From NCBI GenBank assembly GCA_015066815.1, contig SVNR01000003.1, forward strand, positions 1-64,000: 64,000 nucleotides of DNA, written 5' to 3'. The notes under the pieces were generated by a model, which ran no database searches, was not told the DNA's origin, and worked only from the letters and a program-made list of their open reading frames with translations. Positions within the stretch are counted from its first letter, which is position 1. Each line of letters opens with the position of its first letter. Below are positions 27,111 through 36,985 of this stretch, in pieces. Made by a program: the position numbers and the translations under genes. This DNA comes from Ruminococcus sp. (GTDB lineage: Bacteria; Bacillota; Clostridia; Oscillospirales; Ruminococcaceae).

Positions 27111-29402
27111 TTGGCTGATTTACCTTCAGTAAAAATGAAAAAAAGAGCAAACCTTATCGTACTGATGGGAACATTTTTACTTGCACTTGCAGTTACCGTG
27201 AATCTTTTCAGGATCATGGTAATAAACACAAAATTCTATCAGGATAAAGCCGATTCAAATCAATTCGGAACGACAACTCTGCCTGCAAGCAGGGGATCTA
27301 TTTACAGCTCAGACGGAAAGATACTCGCTCAGAGTGCTACGGCATTTACAGTTATTATCGATCCTGTTACTTTTCAAAAAAATGATTTTGAGAACAAGGA
27401 TGCTATGGTAAGCTTTCTTGCAGATAATCTTGAGATATCTGAGGACAAAATCCTTAAAGCTATGAATAAGGAAGATTCCAGATATGAGGTTCTTGCAAAG
27501 CAGGTTGAGATGCCTGTAAAGAACGATATCGTAGAGTTTATGCAGGAGCATGAGATAAGCTCACTTAATATAGAAGAAACGACCAAAAGATATTATCCGC
27601 AGGATAGTCTTGCGTCATCAGTAGTGGGATTTCTTAACTATGACGGTGATGGTCAGTATGGCATAGAGCTTAAGTATGACGAATATCTTTCGGGTGTTGA
27701 CGGAGTTATTATTTCAGCTAAGGACGCACTTAACCAGCAGATGCCGTACAGATATTCAAAGCTTTATGATGCCAAGGACGGAAACTCTGTTAATCTTACA
27801 ATAGATTCCATGATACAGTATTATTGTGAATCTGCACTTAATTCTACCGTTGAAAAATATGCAGCATCCAAGCACGGCTGTGCAATAGTTATGAATGCCA
27901 AAACAGGCGCTATTCTTGGTATGGCCAATGCACCGGGCTTTGATGTGAACAACAAGGGTATCATTACTGATGAGATAATCGAATCATCAAACGATGATAT
28001 TGATTATACAAAAATGGAACCCATAGAATACTCAGAAGCAGAGCTTCTTGAAAAAATGTGGAAAAACAAAGCTATATCCACTATAAACGAGCCGGGTTCT
28101 GTTTTTAAGGTGTTTACGAGCTCAGCTGCTCTTGAAGAAAAGACAGTTTCGTTTGAGAGCACCTTTACCTGCGGAGGACAATATAAGGTTCTGGATACAA
28201 TAATGAAATGTCATGATTCATCCGGACACGGATTATCGCTTCTTACATTCAAGGAGGCTCTTGCAAATTCATGCAACCCTTCTTTTATGCAGATAGGACT
28301 CAAGCTTGGTTGTGAAAAATTCAGCTACTATGCTGATGCGTTTGGTCTCAGAGAGAAAACAGGAATAGATCTTCCGGGAGAAGTAAACAGTATTTTTGCA
28401 ACTGACAGCGGTCTTGAAAATGATGTTACACTGGCTTCTTCAGCGTTTGGTCAGACAAATAAACTGACAGCTATACAGATGATAACCGGCTATACTGCAG
28501 CAATAAACGGGGGATATCTTCTCCAGCCATATGTTGTAGAAAGCATCGTTGATTCAGAACAGAATACAGTAAAGAAAACGGAAAAAAAAGTAAAGAGACA
28601 GGTTATATCTGAGGAAACATCAGCTCTTATGAGAGAGGCACTTCAGAATAACGTTGATTCCAAAAACACAGGTAATGCATATATAAGCGGTTACAAAATA
28701 GGCGGAAAGAGCGGTACTGCAGAAAAGCTTGAAAAGCTTAACAATGAAGAAGCGGCTTATAAAAAGTTTATCAGTGAGAAGCCCGGACTTCAGGCATTCT
28801 CTCCTGTAAAAAAATATATTGCTTCCTACTGTGCGTTTGCGCCTGCAGATGATCCTGAGATAGTTGTTTATGTTATGGTAGATGAACCGGATAATTCAAT
28901 AGGCTATTATGGTGGTTCGGTAGCAGCGCCATGCGTAAGACAAATAATGGAAAACGTTCTTCCTTATATGGGATATTATCCTGAATATACTGAAGATGAG
29001 CTTCTTACAATGGACATAAGAATTCCTGATGTAGAGGATATGGAAACATCACAAGCTATAGAAGAGTTGAAAAAGCTTGGCTTTGAAGCAGATGTACGCG
29101 GTGAGGGAGATAATGTAGTAGCACAGGTTCCTTCGTTTACAAGCAGTATGCCTGCCGGAGGAAAGGTTATTCTGTATACTGAACATGATTATCCTTCCAA
29201 GGACATCATAATGCCTGATCTGAAAAATATGAAAATAAAAGAAGTAAACGATCTTTTTGCTGAGCTCGGACTAAATCTGATAACTACAGGTTCACAGAGT
29301 GAAAAGGCAATAGTATTCAGTCAGTCAGTTGCAGAGAATACAGTTATAAAAGAAGGCACGATAGTTTCCGTTCATTTCGGAATAAACAACCAGACAGGTT
29401 GA
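27111..29402 (+). CDS. ftsI: Septal class B penicillin-binding protein (FtsI/SpoVD type) with PASTA domains
   Basis: A 763-residue septal transpeptidase. It has an N-terminal transmembrane helix (about 14-34), a dimerisation domain starting LPASRGSIYS, and a transpeptidase domain with SxxK in NEPGSVFKVFT (about residues 327-338), SxN in ANSCNPS and KSGT in GGKSGTAEK. Two C-terminal PASTA repeats follow (about 640-700 and 705-763). The start is TTG at 27111, supported by AGGAGG eight bases upstream; the next in-frame ATG would lose this site. It could equally be the sporulation paralogue SpoVD, since PASTA domains occur in both; position in the dcw cluster does not separate them. Confidence 0.92.
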   Translation: MADLPSVKMKKRANLIVLMGTFLLALAVTVNLFRIMVINTKFYQDKADSNQFGTTTLPASRGSIYSSDGKILAQSATAFTVIIDPVTFQKNDFENKDAMVSFLADNLEISEDKILKAMNKEDSRYEVLAKQVEMPVKNDIVEFMQEHEISSLNIEETTKRYYPQDSLASSVVGFLNYDGDGQYGIELKYDEYLSGVDGVIISAKDALNQQMPYRYSKLYDAKDGNSVNLTIDSMIQYYCESALNSTVEKYAASKHGCAIVMNAKTGAILGMANAPGFDVNNKGIITDEIIESSNDDIDYTKMEPIEYSEAELLEKMWKNKAISTINEPGSVFKVFTSSAALEEKTVSFESTFTCGGQYKVLDTIMKCHDSSGHGLSLLTFKEALANSCNPSFMQIGLKLGCEKFSYYADAFGLREKTGIDLPGEVNSIFATDSGLENDVTLASSAFGQTNKLTAIQMITGYTAAINGGYLLQPYVVESIVDSEQNTVKKTEKKVKRQVISEETSALMREALQNNVDSKNTGNAYISGYKIGGKSGTAEKLEKLNNEEAAYKKFISEKPGLQAFSPVKKYIASYCAFAPADDPEIVVYVMVDEPDNSIGYYGGSVAAPCVRQIMENVLPYMGYYPEYTEDELLTMDIRIPDVEDMETSQAIEELKKLGFEADVRGEGDNVVAQVPSFTSSMPAGGKVILYTEHDYPSKDIIMPDLKNMKIKEVNDLFAELGLNLITTGSQSEKAIVFSQSVAENTVIKEGTIVSVHFGINNQTG

Positions 29403-29424
29403 TTGCCGCAAAGGAGTGTATCTT

Positions 29425-30855
29425 TTGAGATTATACGAGCTATTTGAAGAAACAGAGAATACCGGACTTTCTGACAGAGAAGTCTCCGGTATAACAGACA
29501 ATTCAAACAACGTTAAGGAAGGCTATGTTTTTGTGTGTGTAAAGGGAGCGACCTTTGACGGACACACCAAGGCGGCAGAAGCTCTCTCTAAGGGAGCGGC
29601 AGCAGTAGTTACCGAAAGAGACCTTGGACTCAGCGATCAGATAATCACAGCTGATACAAGAAAGTGTTACGGAAAACTGTGTGCAAAATGGTTTGATCAC
29701 CCCGAAAGAAAAATGAAGTTTATAGGTGTTACCGGAACAAACGGAAAAACAACTATGACAAACATTATCAAAAAGATCCTCATGGCAGGAGGTCACAAGG
29801 TAGGTCTGATAGGTACCATACAGAATGAAATAGGCGATACTGTGGTTCAGACAAAAAACACTACACCTATGGCTTACGAATATATGGAGCTTCTGTGCAG
29901 AATGGCAGAAGAGGGTTGTGATACAGTAGTGATGGAGGTATCTTCCTTCGGTCTTGTTCAGCACCGTATAGGTCCTACCCGCTTTGATATTTCTGTGTTT
30001 ACCAATCTCACTCAGGATCATCTTGATTATCATAAAACTATGGAAGAGTATTATCAGGCAAAAAAAATGCTTTTTGATATTTCGGATGTTTCAATATGTA
30101 ATATCGATGACGAATACGGAAAAAGACTTTTTTCAGAGCTCAGTACAGAAAAGTACAGCTTCAGCCGTAAACAGAGTGCGGATTTTTCAGCTGATAATGC
30201 AGAGCTTTATTCTGACGGAACAGCTTTCGTGTTTTCATACTCAGGAAAAACATATCCGGTCAGGATGCGTATGACAGGAACTTTTAACATCGAAAATATG
30301 ACTGCAGCTATGGCGGCTCTGGTAAGGTTTGGAGTTTCTCCTGAAACTATGCTTCAGACTATAGCGGATTATCCTGGAGTCAAGGGCAGATGTGAGATCA
30401 TTCCGACAGGAAGGGATTTTTCAGTAATATGCGATTATGCACATACGCCGGACGCAGTTGAAAATATTCTCACGAGCGTAAAGGAATACTGCCATGGAAG
30501 ACTCATATGTCTTTTGGGCTGCGGCGGCAACAGGGATCGTGATAAGCGCCCCAAGATGGCGAAGGCTGCAGCTTCTTATGCGGATCTTACAATAGTTACC
30601 TCTGATAATCCGAGAAACGAGGATCCTGAACTCATAATAAAAGATATCCTTGCAGGTTTCGAAGGAACAAATGCAGAACATATTGCTGTTACTGACAGAC
30701 GTGAGGCTATATACAAAGCCTTGTCCCTTGCAGAGAAAAATGACATAATAGTTCTTGTAGGAAAGGGACACGAGGATTATCAGGTTCTGAAGGATAACGT
30801 TCATGTTCATTTTGATGAGCGTGAGGTTGTTGCGGAAGGTCTTAAGTTATTGTAA
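29425..30855 (+). CDS. murE: UDP-MurNAc-tripeptide synthetase, meso-diaminopimelate type
   Basis: Adds the third stem-peptide residue to UDP-MurNAc-L-Ala-D-Glu. 476 residues: N-terminal UDP domain, P-loop GVTGTNGKTTM, central ligase domain and a C-terminal domain with the substrate motif DNPRNEDP, whose DNPR is associated with meso-DAP selection. Start: TTG at 29425 lies eight bases after AGGAG. The upstream in-frame GTG (29416) overlaps that site and is rejected. Directly after the PBP gene. Confidence 0.95.
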   Translation: MRLYELFEETENTGLSDREVSGITDNSNNVKEGYVFVCVKGATFDGHTKAAEALSKGAAAVVTERDLGLSDQIITADTRKCYGKLCAKWFDHPERKMKFIGVTGTNGKTTMTNIIKKILMAGGHKVGLIGTIQNEIGDTVVQTKNTTPMAYEYMELLCRMAEEGCDTVVMEVSSFGLVQHRIGPTRFDISVFTNLTQDHLDYHKTMEEYYQAKKMLFDISDVSICNIDDEYGKRLFSELSTEKYSFSRKQSADFSADNAELYSDGTAFVFSYSGKTYPVRMRMTGTFNIENMTAAMAALVRFGVSPETMLQTIADYPGVKGRCEIIPTGRDFSVICDYAHTPDAVENILTSVKEYCHGRLICLLGCGGNRDRDKRPKMAKAAASYADLTIVTSDNPRNEDPELIIKDILAGFEGTNAEHIAVTDRREAIYKALSLAEKNDIIVLVGKGHEDYQVLKDNVHVHFDEREVVAEGLKLL

Positions 30856-30880
30856 ATATATTTTTGGGAGGAAATAAAAA

Positions 30881-31930
30881 ATGCCGATTATCATCCGGAT
30901 AGGTGTTTCTGTTCTTGCTTTTGCTATTGCAGCTCTGACAGGATTTGCACTGATTCCGTATCTGAAAAAAATTCACTTTGGTCAGACTATACTTGATATA
31001 GGACCGGCATGGCATAAAGATAAGCAGGGAACTCCTATCATGGGAGGCTTTATGTTCATAATAGGAAGTCTTGTTTCTACTGCGATAGGTTATACCGTAT
31101 ACAGGATTTTTGTTTTTGACGTGGAAAACAGCATTGCGCTTAACGGAATGCTCAAGCTCATATCATGTATGGTGTTTTCGATTCTGTTTGGTGCTATAGG
31201 CTTTGCTGATGACTATATAAAAGCAGTAAAGAAACAGAATCTGGGACTTAGCGCAAAACAGAAGATGATTTTTCAGTTTCTTGTATGCACAGCTTTTCTG
31301 GCGGTTCTTTATTTTCTCGGAGATAAGTCAACAGAAATAAATCTTATGTTTTTCAAGTTTGACATAGGTATTTTTTATTATCCGTTTATGATACTTGTAA
31401 TGATATACATATCAAATGCGGTAAATCTTACAGACGGTGTTGACGGACTCTGCGGTTCGGTTACAGTAGTTACCATGCTCGCATTCACAACTGTCTGCAT
31501 GATACTCAACGAGTATGAGGTTTCAACATATGCGATATCGATAGCAGGCGGATGTCTTGGATTTCTTGTATGGAATCTTCATCCGGCAAAATGCTTCATG
31601 GGAGATACCGGTTCGATGTATCTTGGAGGAGCTTTTGTGGCAGTAGGGCTTGTTACACATAATCATCTGCTCATTGTACTGATCGGTCTGGTATATATTC
31701 TTGAAGCATTATCCGTTGTTATTCAGGTTACATATTTTAAAATCACAGCTCGTATTCATTTTAAGAAAACAGGCGAAAAAGGAAAAGGAAAACGTATTTT
31801 CAAGATGTCACCTATACATCATCATTTTGAGATGTGCGGTTACTCCGAATACAAGATAGTTATTCTGTTCTCTGTTGTAGCGCTTATCACAGGAACAGCG
31901 TCTGTAATTCTGACATACGCTTTCGGATAA
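30881..31930 (+). CDS. mraY: Phospho-MurNAc-pentapeptide transferase
   Basis: A 349-residue, ten-helix integral membrane enzyme that makes lipid I from undecaprenyl phosphate. Motifs: GTPIMGGFMF, FADDYIKAVKKQNLGL (catalytic Asp pair), NAVNLTDGVDGL (Mg site), MGDTGSMYLGG and the cytoplasmic histidine loop SPIHHHFE. GGGAGG precedes the ATG. murF, which often lies just upstream, is absent. Confidence 0.97.
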   Translation: MPIIIRIGVSVLAFAIAALTGFALIPYLKKIHFGQTILDIGPAWHKDKQGTPIMGGFMFIIGSLVSTAIGYTVYRIFVFDVENSIALNGMLKLISCMVFSILFGAIGFADDYIKAVKKQNLGLSAKQKMIFQFLVCTAFLAVLYFLGDKSTEINLMFFKFDIGIFYYPFMILVMIYISNAVNLTDGVDGLCGSVTVVTMLAFTTVCMILNEYEVSTYAISIAGGCLGFLVWNLHPAKCFMGDTGSMYLGGAFVAVGLVTHNHLLIVLIGLVYILEALSVVIQVTYFKITARIHFKKTGEKGKGKRIFKMSPIHHHFEMCGYSEYKIVILFSVVALITGTASVILTYAFG

Positions 31931-31933
31931 GTA

Positions 31934-31976
31934 AAAAAATAACCGGGTGCAGTTTATAAAGCCCCGGTTATTTTTG
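31934..31976 (+). terminator. Terminator-like hairpin between mraY and ftsW
   Basis: AAAAATAACCGGG / CCCGGTTATTTTT, a perfect 13-bp stem ending in five T, placed four bases after the mraY stop and immediately before the ftsW ribosome site. It divides the cluster transcript and could lower or regulate ftsW-murG-murA expression. Confidence 0.75.
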
Positions 31977-31998
31977 AAGGAAATTAGGAGGTTCTTTT

Positions 31999-33324
31999 AT
32001 GTCAAGCAACCCTATAAATGTTGATATCCCATCAGATGACAGCACAAAGAAGAAACCTGAAAAAGTAAGTGCGTTAAAAGATCTTATGGCCGATATAAAC
32101 AAATGGCGGGCAAACAGCAGGAAACTCGGAAACATAGATCTTCCGATGTTCTTTATAATAATAATTCTGCTTGTTATGGGAATAATCATGATGTTCTCTG
32201 CAAGCTATGCATGGGCTATAAGTGAAGGCGAGTCAGGTGTTTATTATGCCACAAAGCAGATTATTTTTGCTGTTGTGGGACTTATAGCAATGTTTATTAT
32301 TTCAAAAATCGACTATCATCTTTTTCAGAAAAAAATCATAGCAGTTACGATTTTCGGAATATCGCTGCTTATGCTTCTTCTTGTCATGTTTACTCCTCTT
32401 GGTGCTGAGCACGGAAATGCAAAAAGATGGTTAAGGCTTGGCGGTTTTGAATTTCAGCCGTCTGAGGTAATGAAGTTTGCAATAGTAATATTGTTTGCGC
32501 TCATGATAACAAATAACTACAAAAGAATGAAAGACTGGAAAAAAGGATTGTTGCCGTTTTTTGTTATTCTGGGCCTTGTAGCTGTAATACTTATGAAACA
32601 GCCGCACCTTTCATGTACTATAATTATATGTGTCATAGGTGTAGCGATGATCTACATAGGTGGAGCGAGAGTGAAGCATCTTATGTGCTTCGGCGGATTA
32701 GGTGTTCTCGGACTGGTGTCTGTAGTTGCGTTCAAGATTTATTATGAAGGCTTTTCATACTTTGAGAAAAGATTCAAATCATGGCTTGATCCTTTTTCAG
32801 ATATAAAAGGAGATACATGGCAGACCTATCAGTCGCTTATTGCTATCGGTTCGGGTGGTTTTTTTGGAATGGGACTCGGAAACTCCAGACAGAAGTTTCA
32901 GTATCTGCCCGAATCCAAAAACGACTTCGTTTTTTCGATCGTCTGTGAAGAGCTCGGTTTTGTAGGTGCTGTTACGGTTATAGCGCTTTTTGCCTTTTTT
33001 GTTTTCAGAGGCTTCTATATAGCTTCGAAGTCTCCTGACAAGTTCGGAATGCTGGTTTGTATAGGTCTTACTGTTCAGGTTGGTCTTCAGGCATTTCTGA
33101 ATATCGCCGTTGTAAGCAACACTATACCGAATACAGGTATCAGTCTTCCGTTCTTCAGTTACGGAGGTACTTCTTTAATGATGCTTCTTGCACAGATGGG
33201 TGTTATATTGAATATTTCACGACACGCTATGCTTGATGAGGATGAGACAGAAAATATTTCAAAAGCAAGCAGGAGCAGGCATAGAGGCTTTAAAAAACAA
33301 ACATTAAAAAACAGAGAGAGGTAA
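31999..33324 (+). CDS. ftsW: SEDS-family septal glycosyltransferase FtsW
   Basis: A 441-residue polytopic protein with about ten helices, a 55-residue charged N-terminal tail and a basic C-terminal tail. SEDS signatures: GAEHGNAKRWLRLGGFEFQP, the large loop with SWLDPFSDIKGDTWQTYQSL, SKNDFVFSIVCEELGF and GISLPFFSYGGTSL. It polymerises lipid II together with the septal PBP encoded upstream. AGGAGG before the ATG. RodA/SpoVE are the alternatives; context favours FtsW. Confidence 0.92.
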   Translation: MSSNPINVDIPSDDSTKKKPEKVSALKDLMADINKWRANSRKLGNIDLPMFFIIIILLVMGIIMMFSASYAWAISEGESGVYYATKQIIFAVVGLIAMFIISKIDYHLFQKKIIAVTIFGISLLMLLLVMFTPLGAEHGNAKRWLRLGGFEFQPSEVMKFAIVILFALMITNNYKRMKDWKKGLLPFFVILGLVAVILMKQPHLSCTIIICVIGVAMIYIGGARVKHLMCFGGLGVLGLVSVVAFKIYYEGFSYFEKRFKSWLDPFSDIKGDTWQTYQSLIAIGSGGFFGMGLGNSRQKFQYLPESKNDFVFSIVCEELGFVGAVTVIALFAFFVFRGFYIASKSPDKFGMLVCIGLTVQVGLQAFLNIAVVSNTIPNTGISLPFFSYGGTSLMMLLAQMGVILNISRHAMLDEDETENISKASRSRHRGFKKQTLKNRER

Positions 33325-33334
33325 TATATAGTAT

Positions 33335-34453
33335 ATGAGAGCATTAATAACAGGTGGAGGGACCGGAGGGCATATAAACCCGGCTCTTGCCATAGCATCA
33401 ATAATAAAAGAACATGAACCTGATTCAGTGTTTCTGTTTGCCGGTACTCCGTTCGGAATGGAAGCAAGACTTGTCCCGCAGGCAGGATATGATTTTGCCC
33501 CTATAAAAGTAAAGGGTTTTCAGAGAAGGATTTCTCTTGAAAACGTAAAGAAAAATATTCAGGCTGCAGCATATCTTGTAACAGCAGGCTCAAGAGCAAA
33601 CGAAATAATAAAAAGCTTTTCACCTGATGTAGTCATAGGTACAGGCGGATATGTAAGCGGACCTGTTGTAAGGCAGGCAGCCAGAAAGGGTATTCCGACA
33701 GCTATACATGAACAGAATGCCTATCCCGGAGTGACCACCAGGATACTGACAAAAAGCGTTGATAAGGTAATGCTTACAGTCAAGGAAGCTCTTGATTATC
33801 TCGGAACGGATATCGACTATACAGTAACAGGACTTCCGGTAAGAGCAGAAATTCTGAAAAAAAATAAGGCTCAGGCGAGAAAAGAGCTTGGTTTTGACGA
33901 CAGCTTCACTATCCTTTCTTTTGGAGGAAGTTTAGGAGCAGGCTGCATAAACGAAACTATGGCAGAAGTGATAAAGTATACAAGAGCAAACGATCTTAAA
34001 ATAAACCATATACATGGCTACGGCGGAATGGGCAAGGATACATTCCCTGAAGCGATGAAAAAATACAACATACCAATGAAATCAGAAAGAACAAGGATCA
34101 CTGAGTATATAAATGACATGGATACATGCATGGCCGCAGCGGATCTTGTTATCTGCCGCTCAGGTGCTACAACGCTTGCAGAGCTTGAGGCAATGGGGAA
34201 AGCATCGCTTCTTATACCCTCTCCGATAGTTGCAGGCAATCATCAGTTCCATAATGCTAACGTACTCGGAAAAGCAGGAGCTGCAGTTGTTATTGAGCAG
34301 AAAAATATAAAAACTGATGAGGTTATAAAACTTATAGAGGATTTTTACAATAATCCTTCAAAAATCTCCGAAATGTCAGCTCGTTCCAAAGAGCTTGCAA
34401 TAACAGACACATCCGAAAGAATCTGGCAGACTATAAAAAGCATAGTAAAATAA
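33335..34453 (+). CDS. murG: UDP-GlcNAc:lipid I N-acetylglucosaminyltransferase
   Basis: A 372-residue GT28 enzyme converting lipid I to lipid II at the inner face of the membrane. It has the N-terminal glycine loop GGGTGGHINPALAIA, G-loop GTGGYVSGP, FGGSLGAGCIN and the UDP-GlcNAc site RSGATTLAELEAMGK. It starts 10 bases after ftsW. The gap to murA contains a hairpin CATAATAT / ATATTATG (34494-34514). Confidence 0.97.
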   Translation: MRALITGGGTGGHINPALAIASIIKEHEPDSVFLFAGTPFGMEARLVPQAGYDFAPIKVKGFQRRISLENVKKNIQAAAYLVTAGSRANEIIKSFSPDVVIGTGGYVSGPVVRQAARKGIPTAIHEQNAYPGVTTRILTKSVDKVMLTVKEALDYLGTDIDYTVTGLPVRAEILKKNKAQARKELGFDDSFTILSFGGSLGAGCINETMAEVIKYTRANDLKINHIHGYGGMGKDTFPEAMKKYNIPMKSERTRITEYINDMDTCMAAADLVICRSGATTLAELEAMGKASLLIPSPIVAGNHQFHNANVLGKAGAAVVIEQKNIKTDEVIKLIEDFYNNPSKISEMSARSKELAITDTSERIWQTIKSIVK

Positions 34454-34537
34454 AAGCCTTAAAAAAATACCCGTAACCTTCCACAAACATCCGGCATAAT
34501 ATGTTGTATATTATGATGTTTTCGGAGGTGGGGTATA

Positions 34538-35797
34538 TTGAACAGACTTATAATAAAAGGCGGTAACAGGATAGGCGGCGAAATAAAACTCCAGGGAGCA
34601 AAAAACAGCATACTCCCGATCATGTCGGCAACTGTGCTTGCAAAAGGAGAAACTATCCTCAAAAACTGCCCTGAGCTTTCTGATGTTTATGCTGCAGGAC
34701 GGATACTTACTCATCTTGGATGCCGTGTAAGAAAAGAGAAGGACGGTGTACTTTCGATTTCAAACAACGGACTTGATAAATGCAGTATTCCTGACAAGCT
34801 GATGTGTGAAATGAGATCATCAATAATTTTTCTCGGTGCTGTTCTCGGCGAATGCGGTGAGTGCAGTCTCTGCTTTCCGGGAGGATGTCAGCTCGGTCCG
34901 CGTCCGCTTGACATACATCTGTCTGCTCTGCGCAAGATGGGAGTAAACGTTGTTGAGGAACACGGCTGTATAAAATGCAGAACACCTCACGGAATAAAGG
35001 GTTCAAACATAATGCTGCCCTTTCCGTCTGTCGGAGCAACGGAAAATATTATACTTGCTGCAGTAAGAGCATCGGGAGACACTGAAATAAGAAATGCCGC
35101 AAGAGAACCTGAGATACATGATCTTCTTTCATATCTCAGAGCATGTGGTGCAAAGATAGAGTGTGCAGGTGAGAGTACTATTCATATAAGCGGTGTGAGC
35201 AGTCTTCACGGATGTGAGCATAGTATCATGCCTGACAGAATAGCCGCAGCTACATATATGGCGGCATCTGCTGTTACAGACGGAGCTTTGCGCCTTACAA
35301 ACACAGGAGGACTTGATGCCGACTCATTTTCTGTTTTTTTTGAACAGATGGGATGTAGTGTATACCATGATCAGGAGAGCATATACATAAAATCCGGAAA
35401 AAAGCTTAAAGCGATAAAATCGCTGAAAACTATGCCTTATCCCGGATTTCCTACGGATATGCAGGCAATAATGATGGCCGTTCTGAGCAGGGCAGAGGGT
35501 ACAAGTGTTTTTGAGGAAAATATTTTTGAGAGCAGATACAAGCATGTTGATGCACTTAACAAAATGGGAGCAGATATAAAAGTCTACGGAAAGATAGCTG
35601 TGGTTGAAGGCGTCAACAGACTTTATGGCGCAGATGTCAGAGCAACGGACCTCAGAGGCGGGGCTTCCATGGTTCTTGCAGCTCTGTCGGCTGAAGGGAC
35701 TACTACTATAAGTGACATAAATCATATAGACAGAGGTTATGAAAAAATAGATGTTATTCTTTCGTCTGCAGGAGCGGAAATAGAAAGAAAATCCTGA
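34538..35797 (+). CDS. murA: UDP-GlcNAc 1-carboxyvinyltransferase
   Basis: Transfers enolpyruvate to UDP-GlcNAc, the first committed peptidoglycan step and target of fosfomycin. 419 residues with the two-domain EPT fold: KLQGAKNSILPIMSAT near the N-terminus, a catalytic loop with the active cysteine in FPGGCQLGPRPLDIH, and GFPTDMQAIMMAVL. TTG start at 34538 with GGAGG ten bases upstream. The active-site Cys is kept, so the enzyme should be fosfomycin-sensitive in principle. Confidence 0.96.
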   Translation: MNRLIIKGGNRIGGEIKLQGAKNSILPIMSATVLAKGETILKNCPELSDVYAAGRILTHLGCRVRKEKDGVLSISNNGLDKCSIPDKLMCEMRSSIIFLGAVLGECGECSLCFPGGCQLGPRPLDIHLSALRKMGVNVVEEHGCIKCRTPHGIKGSNIMLPFPSVGATENIILAAVRASGDTEIRNAAREPEIHDLLSYLRACGAKIECAGESTIHISGVSSLHGCEHSIMPDRIAAATYMAASAVTDGALRLTNTGGLDADSFSVFFEQMGCSVYHDQESIYIKSGKKLKAIKSLKTMPYPGFPTDMQAIMMAVLSRAEGTSVFEENIFESRYKHVDALNKMGADIKVYGKIAVVEGVNRLYGADVRATDLRGGASMVLAALSAEGTTTISDINHIDRGYEKIDVILSSAGAEIERKS

Positions 35798-35809
35798 AAG
35801 GTCAAAAAA

Positions 35810-36763
35810 ATGCAAGATGTAAGAAAAGTGGATATAGAAGATAACATAAATCGCAGACGTGACAGAAGACGACGCAAGAATATGACAGGGTATTATATTC
35901 TTGTAGTTGTTCTTGCGATAGCGATAGCTTTTTCACTGTCAGTCACGGTGCTTTTTAATGTTACGGAAGTCATAGTAAACGGGGCGACAGGCTCAAGATA
36001 CAGTCAGAGTGATATAGCAGCTTCTTCAGGAATCAAAGCCAAAGACAATCTTGTTCGTATGAACACTCAGAAGATAAGGGAAAAAATGCTTGAAGAGCTG
36101 CTGTATGTTGATGATATAGCGATTACAAAAAAGTTTCCGGACAAGGTTCTTATAGAAGTCACACCGAGTATAGATATTGCTTATGTAGAGTGCATAGGCG
36201 GCTATATGATTATCAGTGAAGGCTGGAGAATAACAGGACATGCAGATGCTCCTGACAACAAGGAGCTTATGGTCATAAACGGGTTTGAAGCAAAATCAAA
36301 TGAAGAAAAAACTGTTATGACATCTGAAGATAACGATAAGGACCAGGCGCTCAAGGAAATACTTAACGAAATAAAAAAACAGAATATCCGGAATATAGTA
36401 TCGATTGATATTTCTGATAAGTATGATATTGTAATAAACTATGATAACCGTATAAAAATAAAAATAGAAAAACCAAACGATATTGAGTATAAGCTAAAAT
36501 ATGCATACAAGATCATAACTGAAGAGCTGCGAGAAAACAAAAGCGGATATCTTATTTACAGAAACTCACTTGGCTACTCATATGTTTCAGATGAAGAGTA
36601 TAACAGGATAAACCATAATACAAACAATACATATTCGTCCGGAGATGCCCCTGCACTTACCGACCCTTCCGTGACCGGTAATGCAGTAACGGATACAACA
36701 CAGACAACAGAAGTATCGGAAAGTATTACAAGTATGGTACAGACAACTGTTGTAACACAATAA
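35810..36763 (+). CDS. ftsQ: FtsQ/DivIB cell-division protein
   Basis: A 317-residue bitopic protein with a basic cytoplasmic tail (1-25, NRRRDRRRRKN), a transmembrane helix (about 28-48), then a POTRA domain (about 52-120, NVTEVIVNGATGSRYSQSDI) and a beta domain. A Thr/Ser-rich tail of about 50 residues ends in TTVVTQ and is unusual for the family. It starts 13 bases after murA. It scaffolds FtsL/DivIC and the septal synthase. Confidence 0.9.
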   Translation: MQDVRKVDIEDNINRRRDRRRRKNMTGYYILVVVLAIAIAFSLSVTVLFNVTEVIVNGATGSRYSQSDIAASSGIKAKDNLVRMNTQKIREKMLEELLYVDDIAITKKFPDKVLIEVTPSIDIAYVECIGGYMIISEGWRITGHADAPDNKELMVINGFEAKSNEEKTVMTSEDNDKDQALKEILNEIKKQNIRNIVSIDISDKYDIVINYDNRIKIKIEKPNDIEYKLKYAYKIITEELRENKSGYLIYRNSLGYSYVSDEEYNRINHNTNNTYSSGDAPALTDPSVTGNAVTDTTQTTEVSESITSMVQTTVVTQ

Positions 36764-36879
36764 TTCAAGAAAAATATGTTATTTATGTAGGAACTGTTTA
36801 AAAAATCTTATATAAAACTGATACAGTTAATGAAAAAAATAAAATATTTTGATTGAAGCATATTTTTTTGAAAATCCAC

Positions 36880-36908
36880 TTGAAATCGTGTTCAAAATAT
36901 GATAATAT
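36880..36908 (+). promoter_or_regulatory. Promoter of ftsZ
   Basis: TTGAAA, 17 nt, TAATAT in the 222-bp AT-rich gap between ftsQ and ftsZ. The -10 is not ideal. Confidence 0.6.
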
Positions 36909-36985
36909 AATAATAAATGTTTATAAGGGATTATTAAGTTTTTGAATTTAATTTTCATTAATTATAAATTGAGAGGAGTATTTAA

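Noticed and set aside
29503-30033. 176-codon minus-strand frame opposite murE
   Set aside because: Composition is that of an antisense shadow and murE motifs lie on the plus strand throughout.
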